Notes under the pieces: model-generated
What the model was told of the DNA's origin: nothing
The model's input: only the letters and a program-made list of their open reading frames with translations
Databases searched by the model: none
Origin: UBA1845 sp002338715
Lineage (GTDB): Bacteria; Planctomycetota; Phycisphaerae; UBA1845
Length of the DNA stretch: 64,000 nt
Assembly (NCBI GenBank): GCA_035344155.1
Contig: DAORAL010000015.1
Span: 1-64,000, forward strand
Direction: 5' to 3'
Translations under genes and position numbers: made by a program
Part shown: positions 9,640 to 19,666 of the stretch, one piece after another
Numbering within the stretch: the stretch's first letter is position 1
Layout: every line of letters starts with the position of its first letter

Positions 9640-9757
9640 GGTGGCCCAAGTTTTCAAACTTGGGCTCTCGATTTCAATGCTACATGAAGTCATTTGCCGG
9701 GTTACCGATTCGACCTTCGATCATCGACTCCCCCAAGATTGGAAATCCTGGGCCACC
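9640..9757 (+). repeat. MITE-like repeat, best-preserved copy
   Basis: This 118-bp element has exact 9-bp terminal inverted repeats, GGTGGCCCA at the left and TGGGCCACC at the right, extended by CAG/CTG. The left arm contains a perfect 9-bp stem palindrome (CCCAAGTTTTCAAACTTGGG, 9645-9664). The right arm contains ATCATCGACTCCCCCAAGATT. It has no coding capacity. It lies between the haloperoxidase-like gene and the next gene. Related copies are at 1994, 5961, 6821 and 11371. Confidence 0.75.
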
Positions 9758-9870
9758 CTGTAACTTCTGAATAATTCGCAAGATTCGGGCGTATGTCTCT
9801 GGGAATAGGTGGGTCAACAATGCTACAGTGTGCTTCGCTGTCTATCGATCCCTTGCGAGGAACGTACCCC

Positions 9871-10956
9871 ATGAGAAATCGAAACGGATTGCCGGCTGTC
9901 ATCGTTGCTGCCTTTTTTGCACTGGGCACGGTTGAAGTGGTCGCTCAGGAAGCGCCGGAAGATGCGGCCCGCGTTCGCAACTTTCCGACTCCGACAGGTG
10001 CGGCGCTTCGCGGGGTCGATCCGCCTTCCGTGACGCTTTCGACCAACGGCTTACCGCATGTGATGATCACGGGGTATTGGCCGCCGACCAACGAGATGCT
10101 TCGACAGTGGAGTCAGGACCCGCTTCAAAACTCCAACGGTTGGGTCGGCGAAAACTGGGAGGGTCGCGGTTACAACATCTATGCGTTCTTTCCAGAGTTT
10201 CCGGGAGGAACCGGCACCAATCCCAAGGGTGACGGCGATTTCGAAGTCGACTATCAGGACACGTCCAACGATTGGTGGCCGCTCGTCGAAACGATTCGCC
10301 CGATCGCCATCATCACCTTTAGCCGCGCGAACACGGCCAACGGCTGGGAACTCGAAGGCGGCAACCGCACGTACTCGTCAAGCGTCTTTCCAACGTGGAG
10401 CAACGACTACCTCGTTCCGCTGAAACCCACTGCGGAGCTTCCCAGTTTTGACGAAACGCCTGGAACCGAACGATTCTCGACTCTCCCCATCGATGCGATC
10501 ATTACCGAAGTGGTGGCGTCCGGCGCCAACGTTGACCCGTTCAGCACGGTGATCGATACTGGACGATTCCTTTCCAACTACATCGGGTATCACGGTAACT
10601 GGTACCACGAGTTGCACGCGGACAAAGCCGACCCGTTCTGGAACATCGCCGGCGGACACATCCATGTCGGCAGCGGCACGAACTTGCCCGACGCGGTGCA
10701 GGCCAGCGAAGTCACGTTGCGCGTGTTGACGGCTCATCTCGATGCGCGACTTGCGCTTGTGGAAGACCAGGACGGTGATGGCGATGTGGACCTGACCGAT
10801 TACAACAGATTGGCCGCCTGCCTGTCGGGACCAAACGAATCAACGCAGCCAATCGAATGCGGCGCTGGGCACTTCCCCATCGCCGACATCGACAATGACG
10901 GTGACGTCGACCTTGCTGATGCGGCGAAGTTTCAGTTGGAATTCACGGGAACGTAG
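9871..10956 (+). CDS. Exported pyroglutamyl-peptidase-like protein with dockerin-like tail
   Basis: The ATG at 9871 has GCGAGGAA upstream and opens a signal peptide cut near VVAQ. The 361-residue product ends in two Asp/Asn-rich EF-hand-like loops (DGDGDVDLTDYNRL and DIDNDGDVDLADAAKF), the dockerin-like module. The central region recalls pyrrolidone carboxypeptidase (peptidase C15): HVMITGYWPP for the VTGFGPF strand, an IAIITFSR strand, DTGRFLSNYIGYH for the AGRYLCNYxxY helix, and GGHIHVG for the GFIHVP His motif. At the position of the catalytic Cys there is Ser, so it may be inactive or changed in function. I assign the fold with moderate to low confidence. The gene overlaps the convergent gene by 14 bp. 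Confidence 0.65.
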   Translation: MRNRNGLPAVIVAAFFALGTVEVVAQEAPEDAARVRNFPTPTGAALRGVDPPSVTLSTNGLPHVMITGYWPPTNEMLRQWSQDPLQNSNGWVGENWEGRGYNIYAFFPEFPGGTGTNPKGDGDFEVDYQDTSNDWWPLVETIRPIAIITFSRANTANGWELEGGNRTYSSSVFPTWSNDYLVPLKPTAELPSFDETPGTERFSTLPIDAIITEVVASGANVDPFSTVIDTGRFLSNYIGYHGNWYHELHADKADPFWNIAGGHIHVGSGTNLPDAVQASEVTLRVLTAHLDARLALVEDQDGDGDVDLTDYNRLAACLSGPNESTQPIECGAGHFPIADIDNDGDVDLADAAKFQLEFTGT

Positions 10957-11449
10957 CGCCGCCCTCAACGGCCGTCCCGCATTCGGGACAAACGCCACTG
11001 ACGTTGCCGGTGAGGTTGTAACCGCAACGCTTGCACGCTGACACTCCTACCATCCCACTCCTTCGACGGTACAACAAGAAAATCAAGAAAACCACTAGCA
11101 GCGGAATCCAAAGTGGAATCAATACCAGCCATTCGCCGGTATATCCAAACCTCCACTTGGGTAGCCATTGGAGTTCGAGATCAGATCGCTCGAAGTAAAA
11201 TCCGGATTCTCTGAATGTCTCCCCGCGTGCCACAAATATTGCGCCTCGATTGATTCCCGCTCCGCTGACGGGTGTTGCCCAGAAAGCAGCGTACCAGAAA
11301 CTCACTCCCCATGCCGCTGCAATCAGCAGCGCCGCAATTAGGAATAGTATTGTTCCCAATCGATGAACGGACTTGGTTTTCAAACTTGATCGCTCAATTT
11401 CTGGCTTCGCTGGATCCACCCGGCGTTTCCCCGTCGGGAATACGATCAT
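10943..11449 (-). CDS. Small membrane protein with CGYNL zinc ribbon
   Basis: From the ATG at 11449 this encodes about 168 residues. The frame is open to 11518, and a TTG at 11380 is another possible start just before the first helix. Everything upstream of about 11371 lies within a MITE-like repeat, whose end supplies GGGGAG-TCG-ATG, that is, a ribosome site and start codon. The protein has one helix (LGTILFLIAALLIAAAWGV), a domain of about 60 residues rich in aromatic residues, a second helix (WLVLIPLWIPLLVVFLIFLL) and the ribbon CKRCGYNLTGNVSGVCPECG near the C-terminus. Function is unknown; it shares its layout with the proteins at 6975 and 12984. Confidence 0.65.
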   Translation of the reverse strand: MIVFPTGKRRVDPAKPEIERSSLKTKSVHRLGTILFLIAALLIAAAWGVSFWYAAFWATPVSGAGINRGAIFVARGETFRESGFYFERSDLELQWLPKWRFGYTGEWLVLIPLWIPLLVVFLIFLLYRRRSGMVGVSACKRCGYNLTGNVSGVCPECGTAVEGGATFP

Positions 11450-11484
11450 CGACTCCCCAAGGATCGGAGATCCTGGGCCACCCT
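11371..11484 (+). repeat. MITE-like repeat copy overlapping a gene start
   Basis: The left part (ACTTGGTTTTCAAACTTGATCGCTCAATT) matches the left hairpin arm and the right part (ATCATCGACTCCCCAAGGATC...CCTGGGCCACCC) matches the right arm of the 9640 copy. It fills the space between the PQQ-propeller gene and the zinc-ribbon gene on the minus strand. On the minus strand its right arm reads GGGGAGTCGATG, a plausible translation start. Confidence 0.65.
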
Positions 11485-11496
11485 TTTCGATGTTGC

Positions 11497-12852
11497 TTAA
11501 TTCGACGCTGCGATGCAATACAAAAACGTTTCGCCGCGCAGGTACAGTTCGTTTTGGACGATGACGGGCGAGGCTGAGAATGCGTCGTCCAGTTTGTTGA
11601 CGGCTTGCACTTTGAATTTGCTGTCGTGCTTGATGACGGCGATGCTGCCCCTTCGGTCGGGGATGTAGATTCTATTGGCTGCGGCGGCTGGCGATGCGAA
11701 GACTTCGGTGAGGTTTGGGATGCGGTCTGGTCCGAAGATCGTTTGTCCGGTCTTGACGTCCACGCATGTGATGATGCCGCGCAGGTGCGCGGTGAAGTAC
11801 AAGTGGTCGTCATAGATGAGCGGTGACGGGACGTAGGGTGTTTGCTTGTCGCGCGACCACAGCACGGCTGGCGTGTCGGTGATGTCGCCTTTGGCATCGG
11901 CTAACTTGATCGCGAGCATCTTCTGCCAGTCATAGCTGTTGGTGACGATGACGATTCCGTCGGCAACGATCGGTGTGGCGCAGACGTTTCTTGATAGACC
12001 GCTGCACTTCCAGATGGTTTCGCCGGTGGCAAGATCATAGCCGCGGACGAAGTTGGTCGCCGCGACGATCACCTGCGGCTTACCGTTGACTTCAACGACG
12101 AGCGGCGACGACCACGAGGTGATTTCGTCGCGTTTTCGCCGCCAGATTTCTTCGCCGGTTTTCTTGTTGAGCGCGACGATGAACGAGTCGCCCTGATGGT
12201 CCCAGTTGACAATGAGTGTGTCTTTGTAAAGCGCCGGCGAACTTCCTTCCCCGTGTCCATGACGAACCTGCATATCGCCCAGGTCTTTCTCCCACACAAG
12301 CTCACCAGCCAACGTCAGGCAATACAACCCGCGCGAGCCAAAGGACACGAACAGATGCTCACCATCGGTGACGGGAGAACCCGACGCCCAACTTCCGGTA
12401 TCGTGCACACCTTCGTGCGGCTGCTCTTCGCTAAGAACCTTCTCCCAAGCGATTGACCCGTCCCTGCGATTGATCGCCCGCACCGCGAACCGCTGCACAC
12501 GGTCGGCTGGCATGTTGTCGTGGGCTTCCGGATCGCGCTCGGGGGGCGGAGTAAGACGATCGCCAAAGCGTTCTGCCGACGTGACGAAAATGTGATCGCC
12601 CCAGACGACGGGCGTGGAGTGCCCGAGTCCTGGCAGGCGAATTTTCCAGCGGATGTTCTCGCTTTCACTCCACTTGACCGGCGGGTTCGCGTGCGGAGCC
12701 ACACCGGTAGCGATCGGTCCGCGCCATTGGGGCCAATACTTCGCGGCAACGTTCGTTGAATCATCTGCAGGTGAGCGGCAGACGATCAAAAGAACAACCA
12801 TCGCGGCAAGATTGCGCCTCAAAATATGAAACCGATTCCGCAAGATGTTCAT
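11497..12852 (-). CDS. Exported PQQ-type beta-propeller protein
   Basis: The product has 452 residues from ATG 12852, which has TAGGA and AAGGGGA upstream. A signal peptide (NLAAMVVLLIVCRSPA) is followed by repeated propeller blades with the PQQ/BamB-like pattern: YWPQWRGP, INRRDGSIAWEKVL, GELVWEKDLGDM, NKKTGEEIWRRKRDE, DLATGETIWKCSGL. The opening WPQWRGP motif is typical of planctomycete outer-membrane-type PQQ-repeat proteins. Cofactor-binding residues of true quinoprotein dehydrogenases are not apparent, so it is more likely a scaffold or BamB-like protein than an enzyme. It is the first gene of a minus-strand pair with the small zinc-ribbon protein. Confidence 0.85.
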   Translation of the reverse strand: MNILRNRFHILRRNLAAMVVLLIVCRSPADDSTNVAAKYWPQWRGPIATGVAPHANPPVKWSESENIRWKIRLPGLGHSTPVVWGDHIFVTSAERFGDRLTPPPERDPEAHDNMPADRVQRFAVRAINRRDGSIAWEKVLSEEQPHEGVHDTGSWASGSPVTDGEHLFVSFGSRGLYCLTLAGELVWEKDLGDMQVRHGHGEGSSPALYKDTLIVNWDHQGDSFIVALNKKTGEEIWRRKRDEITSWSSPLVVEVNGKPQVIVAATNFVRGYDLATGETIWKCSGLSRNVCATPIVADGIVIVTNSYDWQKMLAIKLADAKGDITDTPAVLWSRDKQTPYVPSPLIYDDHLYFTAHLRGIITCVDVKTGQTIFGPDRIPNLTEVFASPAAAANRIYIPDRRGSIAVIKHDSKFKVQAVNKLDDAFSASPVIVQNELYLRGETFLYCIAASN

Positions 12853-12983
12853 TCCCCTTGTCCTACAGGTGCGAATGGGCAATCCCTAATCGGCGAATGT
12901 AGCCGCAGTGCCATCCGATGGCGAGGGTTATCGCAAGTTCATGGCAAGCATGTTTCATTCCCATTGCGCAGCGTGCCGAAATC

Positions 12984-13325
12984 TCACACAATCGCACTGC
13001 CGCATTCCGGACAAACGCCGCTGACGTTGCCCGTCAGGTTGTATCCGCACTCACGACAGCGCTTCACGTAATTCTGGTTTCTATCGTCGCGTTGAAGCGC
13101 GATGAGAATCCCGATGATTGTGGCAAGAAAGATCGCGGTCGACGCGAATTCCAAAAACAATCCCTGCTCGCGAACCGTGAAACCGCCCGGGAGCATCAGC
13201 AAGAGAAACGGCATGATTCCAATGGCAACAGACAGAGTCCAACCAGTCCAAAACGTGCGCGTCGCTCGAAAGCAATAAACGCTGACAACCACAACCCACA
13301 CAATGGCGACGACAATCACGAACAC
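12984..13325 (-). CDS. Small membrane protein with CGYNL zinc ribbon
   Basis: This 113-residue protein has three hydrophobic helices (FVIVVAIVWVVVVSVYCF, then a LSVAIGIMPFLLLMLPGG segment, then ASTAIFLATIIGILIAL) and ends in the ribbon CRECGYNLTGNVSGVCPECG plus four residues. It is the shortest member of the zinc-ribbon family in this window and may represent its minimal unit: a membrane anchor plus a cytoplasmic ribbon. The start at 13325 gives a helix immediately at the N-terminus. Function is unknown. Confidence 0.7.
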   Translation of the reverse strand: MFVIVVAIVWVVVVSVYCFRATRTFWTGWTLSVAIGIMPFLLLMLPGGFTVREQGLFLEFASTAIFLATIIGILIALQRDDRNQNYVKRCRECGYNLTGNVSGVCPECGSAIV

Positions 13326-13673
13326 GCGTATCTCGACGATTGAGATTTAACTTTGCGCGGCACCTCGGACATATGCCGGACTTATTTGCGGTAAGAACTC
13401 AAATGACTTCAATCAGGTTCCGATAACACATTGTGCGCGCACTTTCGCAACAGTCATGCGTTAAATTTTGGTTACGCACTGACCGCGCGCCATTCGGTCG
13501 TTTTGAGCAGTTGTATTTTTCTGTCAGATCGTGTCTAAGTTTGAATCGTCCAATGCATTTGGCTTCACAATCGGCTCGCGCGCACGATACCTTAGTCTCA
13601 CGCATGCAACGCTGCGGAACGACCCCACGCGTCGCGTTGTTGCAGCCGATCCGGAATCGGGAAGGAGAGCACA
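13326..13673. other. Divergent intergenic region
   Basis: The region lies between a minus-strand zinc-ribbon gene and the plus-strand sulfatase-like gene, so it should hold two divergent promoters. A strong ribosome site (GGAAGGAGA) at its right end belongs to the sulfatase-like gene. I see no gene or repeat. Confidence 0.4.
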
Positions 13674-15797
13674 ATGAGTGCGCGCACGGCGCGGTCCGCT
13701 GACAACCAATCTGCCTCCTCCGCGATGGGCCGCGTGTGGGTCGCACTCTGCCTGATGGTGCTGATCGCGACGGGCATCGGCGCGACTTTCTGGTTGCAAC
13801 AAAACCCGAAACCCAATGACAACATCACCGCCCCCGCCCACCCGAACGTCCTGCTGATTACGATGGATACAACCCGGGCGGATCACCTCGGATGTTATGG
13901 ACATCCGGACAGCATCACACCCAACATCAACCAGATCGCTCGCGAAGGCGTCCTGTTCGAGCAATGCGTGTCAGCCGCTCCGGGCACCCTGGCGTCACAT
14001 TCATCCATTCTGACCGGTTTATATCCATACGTACACGGCGCACGCGACAACGTTGGCTATCGACTCAGTGAAGCCAACACGACCCTCGCCGAAGTCCTGA
14101 AAGAGAATGGATTTACGACCGGCGCGTTCGTCTCAGCCACCCCGCTTCATCGCCGCTCGGGCGTCGATCAGGGTTTTGAGACGTTCCGCGATGCCGACAC
14201 CGAACCCATGCTTGTCGGTTCGACGACATCCGATCGGGCGATCGGCTGGATGCGTCAACACGCCAAAGAGCGTCTCTTCGCCTGGGTTCACTTTTATGAC
14301 CCGCACTTTCCCTATGAAGCCCCGAACGATTTCGTCACGTCCGCACCAAACCCGTACCTGCGCGAAATCTCGTACATGGATGCGCAGATCGGACGGATCA
14401 TTGACGAACTCAAACGATTGAATCTGTATGACAACACCATCATCGCACTCGTCGCCGACCACGGAGAGAGCCTCGGACAACACGAAGAAATGACGCACCT
14501 TTACTTCGTGTATGACACAACCATTCACGTGCCGTTGATCCTGCGGGCACGGGGGATCGCGCCTGAAAACGTTCGAATCAAAAGCCCCGTCCGTACCGTT
14601 GACCTCACACCGACACTGCTTTCGATGCTCGACCTTCCCCCGCTTCCAGTCAGCCAGGGTCTGGACCTTCAACCGCTGATGAATGGCTCGACCGTCGCGC
14701 TGAATGTACCCGCGTACGCAGAGACCATTGCAGGCAAACTGACTCTGGGCACTTCAATCCTGCGATCAATTCGTATCGACAACTGGAAATACATCCACGC
14801 GCCGCAGGCAGAACTGTACGACATCTCGCAGGACCCGGGTGAGCTCAAAAACCTCGCGGCAGATCTTCCCGACCAAACGCGATCCATGCAGGAAGCGCTG
14901 CACAGTTTGATCGCAGAATCGCCGCGCATCGGTGACCGTGAGGATCATGCCGCCTCGCTGGATGCCAGTGAGCTGGCCCATCTCGAAAGCCTCGGCTATG
15001 TCGGCGGTGATCAGAAAAATCGAATTACGGTGGCCAATGAACTGGACATCCTCGAACCCAATGGCGGTGACCCCAAAGACTTCGCCACGGAAATTTCAAC
15101 GCTGAGTGACGCGCAGCACAGCCTCAGTCATGGCGAATTCCAACGTGCCGAGACGATGTTTCGGACATTGGTGGAAAAATTTCCCAATGTCGTTGGTTTG
15201 CGCGAACGACTCGCCCGGGCCATCTTCAGCCAGGATCGCTATGACGAGGCGATCGAGATTTACGCTGCACTTACCGTCGATCATCCCAACAATGTCAGCG
15301 TTCGATATGGATATGGTCGACTTCTTGATAAGGTGGGCCGGCGGGCTGAGGCGATTGAACAACTTGCGACCACCATTCGACTCGATCCCGGTCATGCTGA
15401 GGCATGCCACGATCTCGCCATGGCCCTGCGCGAAGGCGGTAAGGTCGAGGAGGCCATCCACTACCTGAAACAAGCGGCCAGCACCCGACCTTCGTACGTC
15501 CAGGCGCACGTTGATCTGGCGATGCTCTATCTCGATTTGGAAAAATTCGACAATGCGGTCACGTCGTTTCGGAAAGCCGTCAAGATCTCACCCGAGAATC
15601 CGCGGCTTCAGGCCTACGTGGCGTTCGCCCTGCTCAAAGCCGGTCGCTACGACGACGCCACGTCAGCCGCCCGGACAGCGCTTTCGCTCGACGCCAACTA
15701 CAAGCCCGCCCAGCGCATTCTATCCGACATCAAGCGAATCAAGGCGATTCTCTCGAAAACAAAACAGGGCAATACCGAAGAAGTTCACGGAACCTGA
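13674..15797 (+). CDS. Sulfatase-like hydrolase with Thr nucleophile, fused to TPR domain
   Basis: GGAAGGAGA precedes the ATG. Residues 20-40 form a membrane anchor. Residues 57-400 are an alkaline-phosphatase-superfamily (sulfatase-like) domain: the metal motif LLITMDTTRADHLGCYG, the nucleophile region APGTLASHSSILTGLYP, HGARDN, and the distal VADHGESLGQHEEMTH motif. The formylglycine Cys/Ser-x-Pro-x-Arg motif is absent; Thr105 and His109 occupy its ends. The enzyme should therefore use Thr directly, as phosphotransferases and phosphatases of this fold do, rather than being a formylglycine sulfatase. Residues about 470-700 are tandem TPR repeats (for example YDEAIEIYAAL, GRRAEAIEQLATTIRLDP). 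Sulfatase/TPR fusions are common in planctomycetes; the substrate is unknown. It appears monocistronic. Confidence 0.85.
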   Translation: MSARTARSADNQSASSAMGRVWVALCLMVLIATGIGATFWLQQNPKPNDNITAPAHPNVLLITMDTTRADHLGCYGHPDSITPNINQIAREGVLFEQCVSAAPGTLASHSSILTGLYPYVHGARDNVGYRLSEANTTLAEVLKENGFTTGAFVSATPLHRRSGVDQGFETFRDADTEPMLVGSTTSDRAIGWMRQHAKERLFAWVHFYDPHFPYEAPNDFVTSAPNPYLREISYMDAQIGRIIDELKRLNLYDNTIIALVADHGESLGQHEEMTHLYFVYDTTIHVPLILRARGIAPENVRIKSPVRTVDLTPTLLSMLDLPPLPVSQGLDLQPLMNGSTVALNVPAYAETIAGKLTLGTSILRSIRIDNWKYIHAPQAELYDISQDPGELKNLAADLPDQTRSMQEALHSLIAESPRIGDREDHAASLDASELAHLESLGYVGGDQKNRITVANELDILEPNGGDPKDFATEISTLSDAQHSLSHGEFQRAETMFRTLVEKFPNVVGLRERLARAIFSQDRYDEAIEIYAALTVDHPNNVSVRYGYGRLLDKVGRRAEAIEQLATTIRLDPGHAEACHDLAMALREGGKVEEAIHYLKQAASTRPSYVQAHVDLAMLYLDLEKFDNAVTSFRKAVKISPENPRLQAYVAFALLKAGRYDDATSAARTALSLDANYKPAQRILSDIKRIKAILSKTKQGNTEEVHGT

Positions 15798-16082
15798 GCC
15801 GGCCCTTCTCCGCCCGATACCGATCGCCAGCGCTCGAACGAACGTCATCCCCGCTCGATATCGCCACCCGGAATCCGCCTGCATGCTGCAAGCGCCGACC
15901 GGTTTCAATCTTGGCAAGTGCACAATGACGAGCCCATTCCCCCGAGGTGTTTGATTGACCGATGCCCTGTCAAATGCAATGATGCATGTGCAGAGTTGCC
16001 GATTGATGGGGCATCTTGAACCGATGCTGAGTTCGCGCGGAACGTGACTCTTCCGCGCAGCGTATTGCATGAGGCATGACCA

Positions 16083-16613
16083 TTGAATCAGATCGCGTGC
16101 CCACATTGTACCCGCCAGATTCGCCTGCGCGATCAGTACCTGGGTCGGACGATATACTGCCCGCGGTGTGGCCGGCAACTCGGGATCGCCAATCCTTCGG
16201 GCGCTTCAACAAACTGGAGTGCTGCCTACGCGATTGTCGATCCGAGCGTGCATTACGCGGGATTCTGGATTCGTACGATCGCGATGCTGATTGATTTCTT
16301 CGTCCTGATCATTCCCGTCACCTACGCGACAGCCATCATCCCCGGTCTGGGCGGATGGATCGTGTACATCGTGTACAAAGGGTTCTGCATTTCGGGCTGG
16401 AACGGTCAAACCGTTGGCAAGAAGGCGTGCGGAATTCGCGTGGTGGACCGGAACTTCAGCAACTGCTCCATCGGACGCGCCATCGGGCGCACCGCCTCCG
16501 AATTCATCAGTTCGCTCATCATCGGAATCGGTTACTTGATGGCCGGCTTCGACAGTCGCAAACAAGCACTCCACGACCGAATCGCCGAGACCTTGCACAT
16601 CTATGCAAGGTAG
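16083..16613 (+). CDS. RDD-family membrane protein with N-terminal zinc finger
   Basis: A TTG start at 16083 with TGAGG upstream gives 176 residues. The N-terminus is a zinc finger (CPHCTRQIRLRDQ...CPRCGRQLGI) of the MJ0042 type. It is followed by an RDD domain: a YAGFWIRTIAMLIDF helix containing the Arg and Asp that name the family, a second helix pair, GQTVGKKACGIRVVD, and the final KQALHDRIAETLHI motif. RDD proteins are small multi-helix membrane proteins of uncertain role, some implicated in ion transport. Fusion to a zinc finger is frequent in planctomycetes. It is convergent with the tryptophanase gene, with a REP-like element in between. Confidence 0.8.
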   Translation: MNQIACPHCTRQIRLRDQYLGRTIYCPRCGRQLGIANPSGASTNWSAAYAIVDPSVHYAGFWIRTIAMLIDFFVLIIPVTYATAIIPGLGGWIVYIVYKGFCISGWNGQTVGKKACGIRVVDRNFSNCSIGRAIGRTASEFISSLIIGIGYLMAGFDSRKQALHDRIAETLHIYAR

Positions 16614-16660
16614 TTCGATCAACCGAACAACTTCGCAAGCAACGATGCAATCAGCTTCGA

Positions 16661-16816
16661 CTATAGCGGTCTCAATTCAAGCGTGGCGTTTTGCTCGTCC
16701 ACTCTTCACTTAACGGACAGCGGTACCCACTTGGGTGGACTTGGTTTTGCCCCTGGATTCCCGCCTGCGCGGGAATGACGGCGCTGTCGCTCCGCTACGA
16801 TTGGATTAGGAATGCT

Positions 16817-16822
<6 letters not shown>
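16661..16822 (+). repeat. REP-like element, copy 1, between convergent genes
   Basis: This element of about 160 bp starts CTATAGCGGTCTCAATTCAAGCG and ends GGAATGCTCTAAAC. Its core is a perfect 8-bp stem with a CTGC loop (ATTCCCGC-CTGC-GCGGGAAT, 16757-16776). The right end overlaps the stop codon of the tryptophanase gene (16817-16819). It can serve as a bidirectional terminator. Related copies are at 29062 and 54585, with a single stem unit at 54427. Confidence 0.8.
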
Positions 16823-18163
<1,341 letters not shown>

Positions 18164-18276
18164 AGAAGTGGGCTCCAAGTGAGCCGCCATTGAACGACAA
18201 TCCGGCGCGGGTTTCAAGCCCGGTTGGCTGTCGCAAGTTTCCAGGTAGAACCTTTCGAGCCCATTAGGCGAGTAGG

Positions 18277-19236
18277 TCAGTCGTCCAGGTTCGCCAAGAG
18301 TCTCCTTGCATGTTCCGGATCTTCAATGACGGCCGCAATCACAGGCTCCAATTGCTTTCCCGGCAATCGTGCCAGGTTCATTAGGACGCGAGCGATTGGA
18401 CGATCTTTGGGCGTTACGGCAAGCAAGCGCCGCCAAAGTTCTCCGCCGGATTGAAGCATCCATGATTCATATTCGATTTTGTCCGCAGCTTCCGTAACCT
18501 TCGCGTAAACGTCATCGCTTAATGTGTTGAGTCCGTGGAGGCAGATCAACTCGGCCGTCCCCTTGACCAACTCATGCGTCAGCAGGTGGAAGTTCTTGGC
18601 CCGTCCGTACACTTTTAGCGAACCGCCGTCTCGTTCGACTCGGCTGTATCCTGCAACAAGGACGCGTATGATCTTTCCTTGCAGACTGCTCGCGGCAATG
18701 GAATCGCCGACTTCCATCTTGTCGGCCAGATCTCCGTAAAGCCTATCAACCGGAATGCCCCAGAAAGCGGAGGCGGCTCCTTTGGCAAGATCAACGAGTC
18801 GCTGCCGGTGCGGTTCCTCGAGAAAGTACAGGCGACAGATCAAATAGGTCGCTTGAAACGAAAGCAGGAGCGGAATGCGCGTAACTCCTTTCTCCTTGCA
18901 TCGTTCGCAGACGCGCCGTTTCGCCTCGGCGGCAAGCGTTCCACCATACGCCGAGAGTAACGGATGGCCAAAGAACGGGTGATTCTCCTTGGTGGCAGCC
19001 CGTCGCCAGAATCGCGAAGGTGAGCCCATAAATAGCATTGCCTCGGGGTGCCAGTATTGGAGCAACCCCATGACGGCAAACTGATCATACTTAAGGAGTA
19101 GTTTGGGATTGAGGGCGGCGAGTTCGTCACGCATGAGATGGTGAATCGTCATGCCCGCGTGCTGTGCGGCTCCCTGGATCAGCCAGTTCAGCGTCAGGCG
19201 CTTGTTAATTTCGTCGCGCAGATCAACTTCATTCAT
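18277..19236 (-). CDS. Conserved-looking helical protein of unknown function
   Basis: I do not recognise this 319-residue protein. The ATG at 19236 overlaps the stop of the upstream frame as ATGA, indicating translational coupling. The sequence is mostly alpha-helical with Trp- and Arg-rich stretches (NWLIQGAAQHAGMTIHHL, MGSPSRFWRRAATKE) and a pair of Cys (VCERCKEKG) that could bind metal or form a disulfide. There is no signal peptide or convincing membrane helix, so it is probably cytoplasmic. The C-terminal part (KVTEAADKIEYESWMLQSGG) looks like an amphipathic helix bundle. The divergent neighbour on its upstream side is a small membrane protein. Confidence 0.6.
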   Translation of the reverse strand: MNEVDLRDEINKRLTLNWLIQGAAQHAGMTIHHLMRDELAALNPKLLLKYDQFAVMGLLQYWHPEAMLFMGSPSRFWRRAATKENHPFFGHPLLSAYGGTLAAEAKRRVCERCKEKGVTRIPLLLSFQATYLICRLYFLEEPHRQRLVDLAKGAASAFWGIPVDRLYGDLADKMEVGDSIAASSLQGKIIRVLVAGYSRVERDGGSLKVYGRAKNFHLLTHELVKGTAELICLHGLNTLSDDVYAKVTEAADKIEYESWMLQSGGELWRRLLAVTPKDRPIARVLMNLARLPGKQLEPVIAAVIEDPEHARRLLANLDD

Positions 19237-19418
19237 TTTTGTCGCTGCGCTTTGGGTTGTGGCATGGGCCGCGTTTCTGGCCAATCGGGGTTGAATGGAT
19301 CAGGTTTGGGCTTCGGTTGAGGCGAAGGCTCTTTACGCCGCTTCGGTTTGGGCGAGGGGACCACCTCGGGCTCACTTGGTGGTGCAACCGGTTGGGGGCT
19401 CGGCATGGCTTTTCTCAT
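19233..19418 (-). CDS. Small proline-rich protein, coupled to downstream gene
   Basis: This short frame (62 residues from ATG 19418; open further to TTG 19487) is dominated by Pro, Lys, Ser and Glu (MPSPQPVAPPSEPEVVPSPK, then KPKPDPFNPDWPE). Its TGA overlaps the ATG of the 18277-19236 gene, which is the main reason to consider it real. It could be a disordered linker-type protein or the N-terminal part of a split protein. There is no strong ribosome site at either start. Confidence 0.45.
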   Translation of the reverse strand: MRKAMPSPQPVAPPSEPEVVPSPKPKRRKEPSPQPKPKPDPFNPDWPETRPMPQPKAQRQK

Positions 19419-19666
19419 TGTCAACGCGACTGCGGGTAACCGCACAAGTCCAGTGTGCCCGATTACAAGATTCGCTGTTCCAATCAATGATAGAGTTGTC
19501 GCAAGTCTAATCGATTATCAACATATTGGGTCTGATTATCAACGTTTCGAGCCTCAGCGATTTTGCGGATTTTCGCACGAATGGTACCAATCCTAGTGCG
19601 AAGCGCAAACGCCGTTAGACCTTCCTTAAAGATTTACATGGTAGCCTCGGCGCCTACAATTATCGT

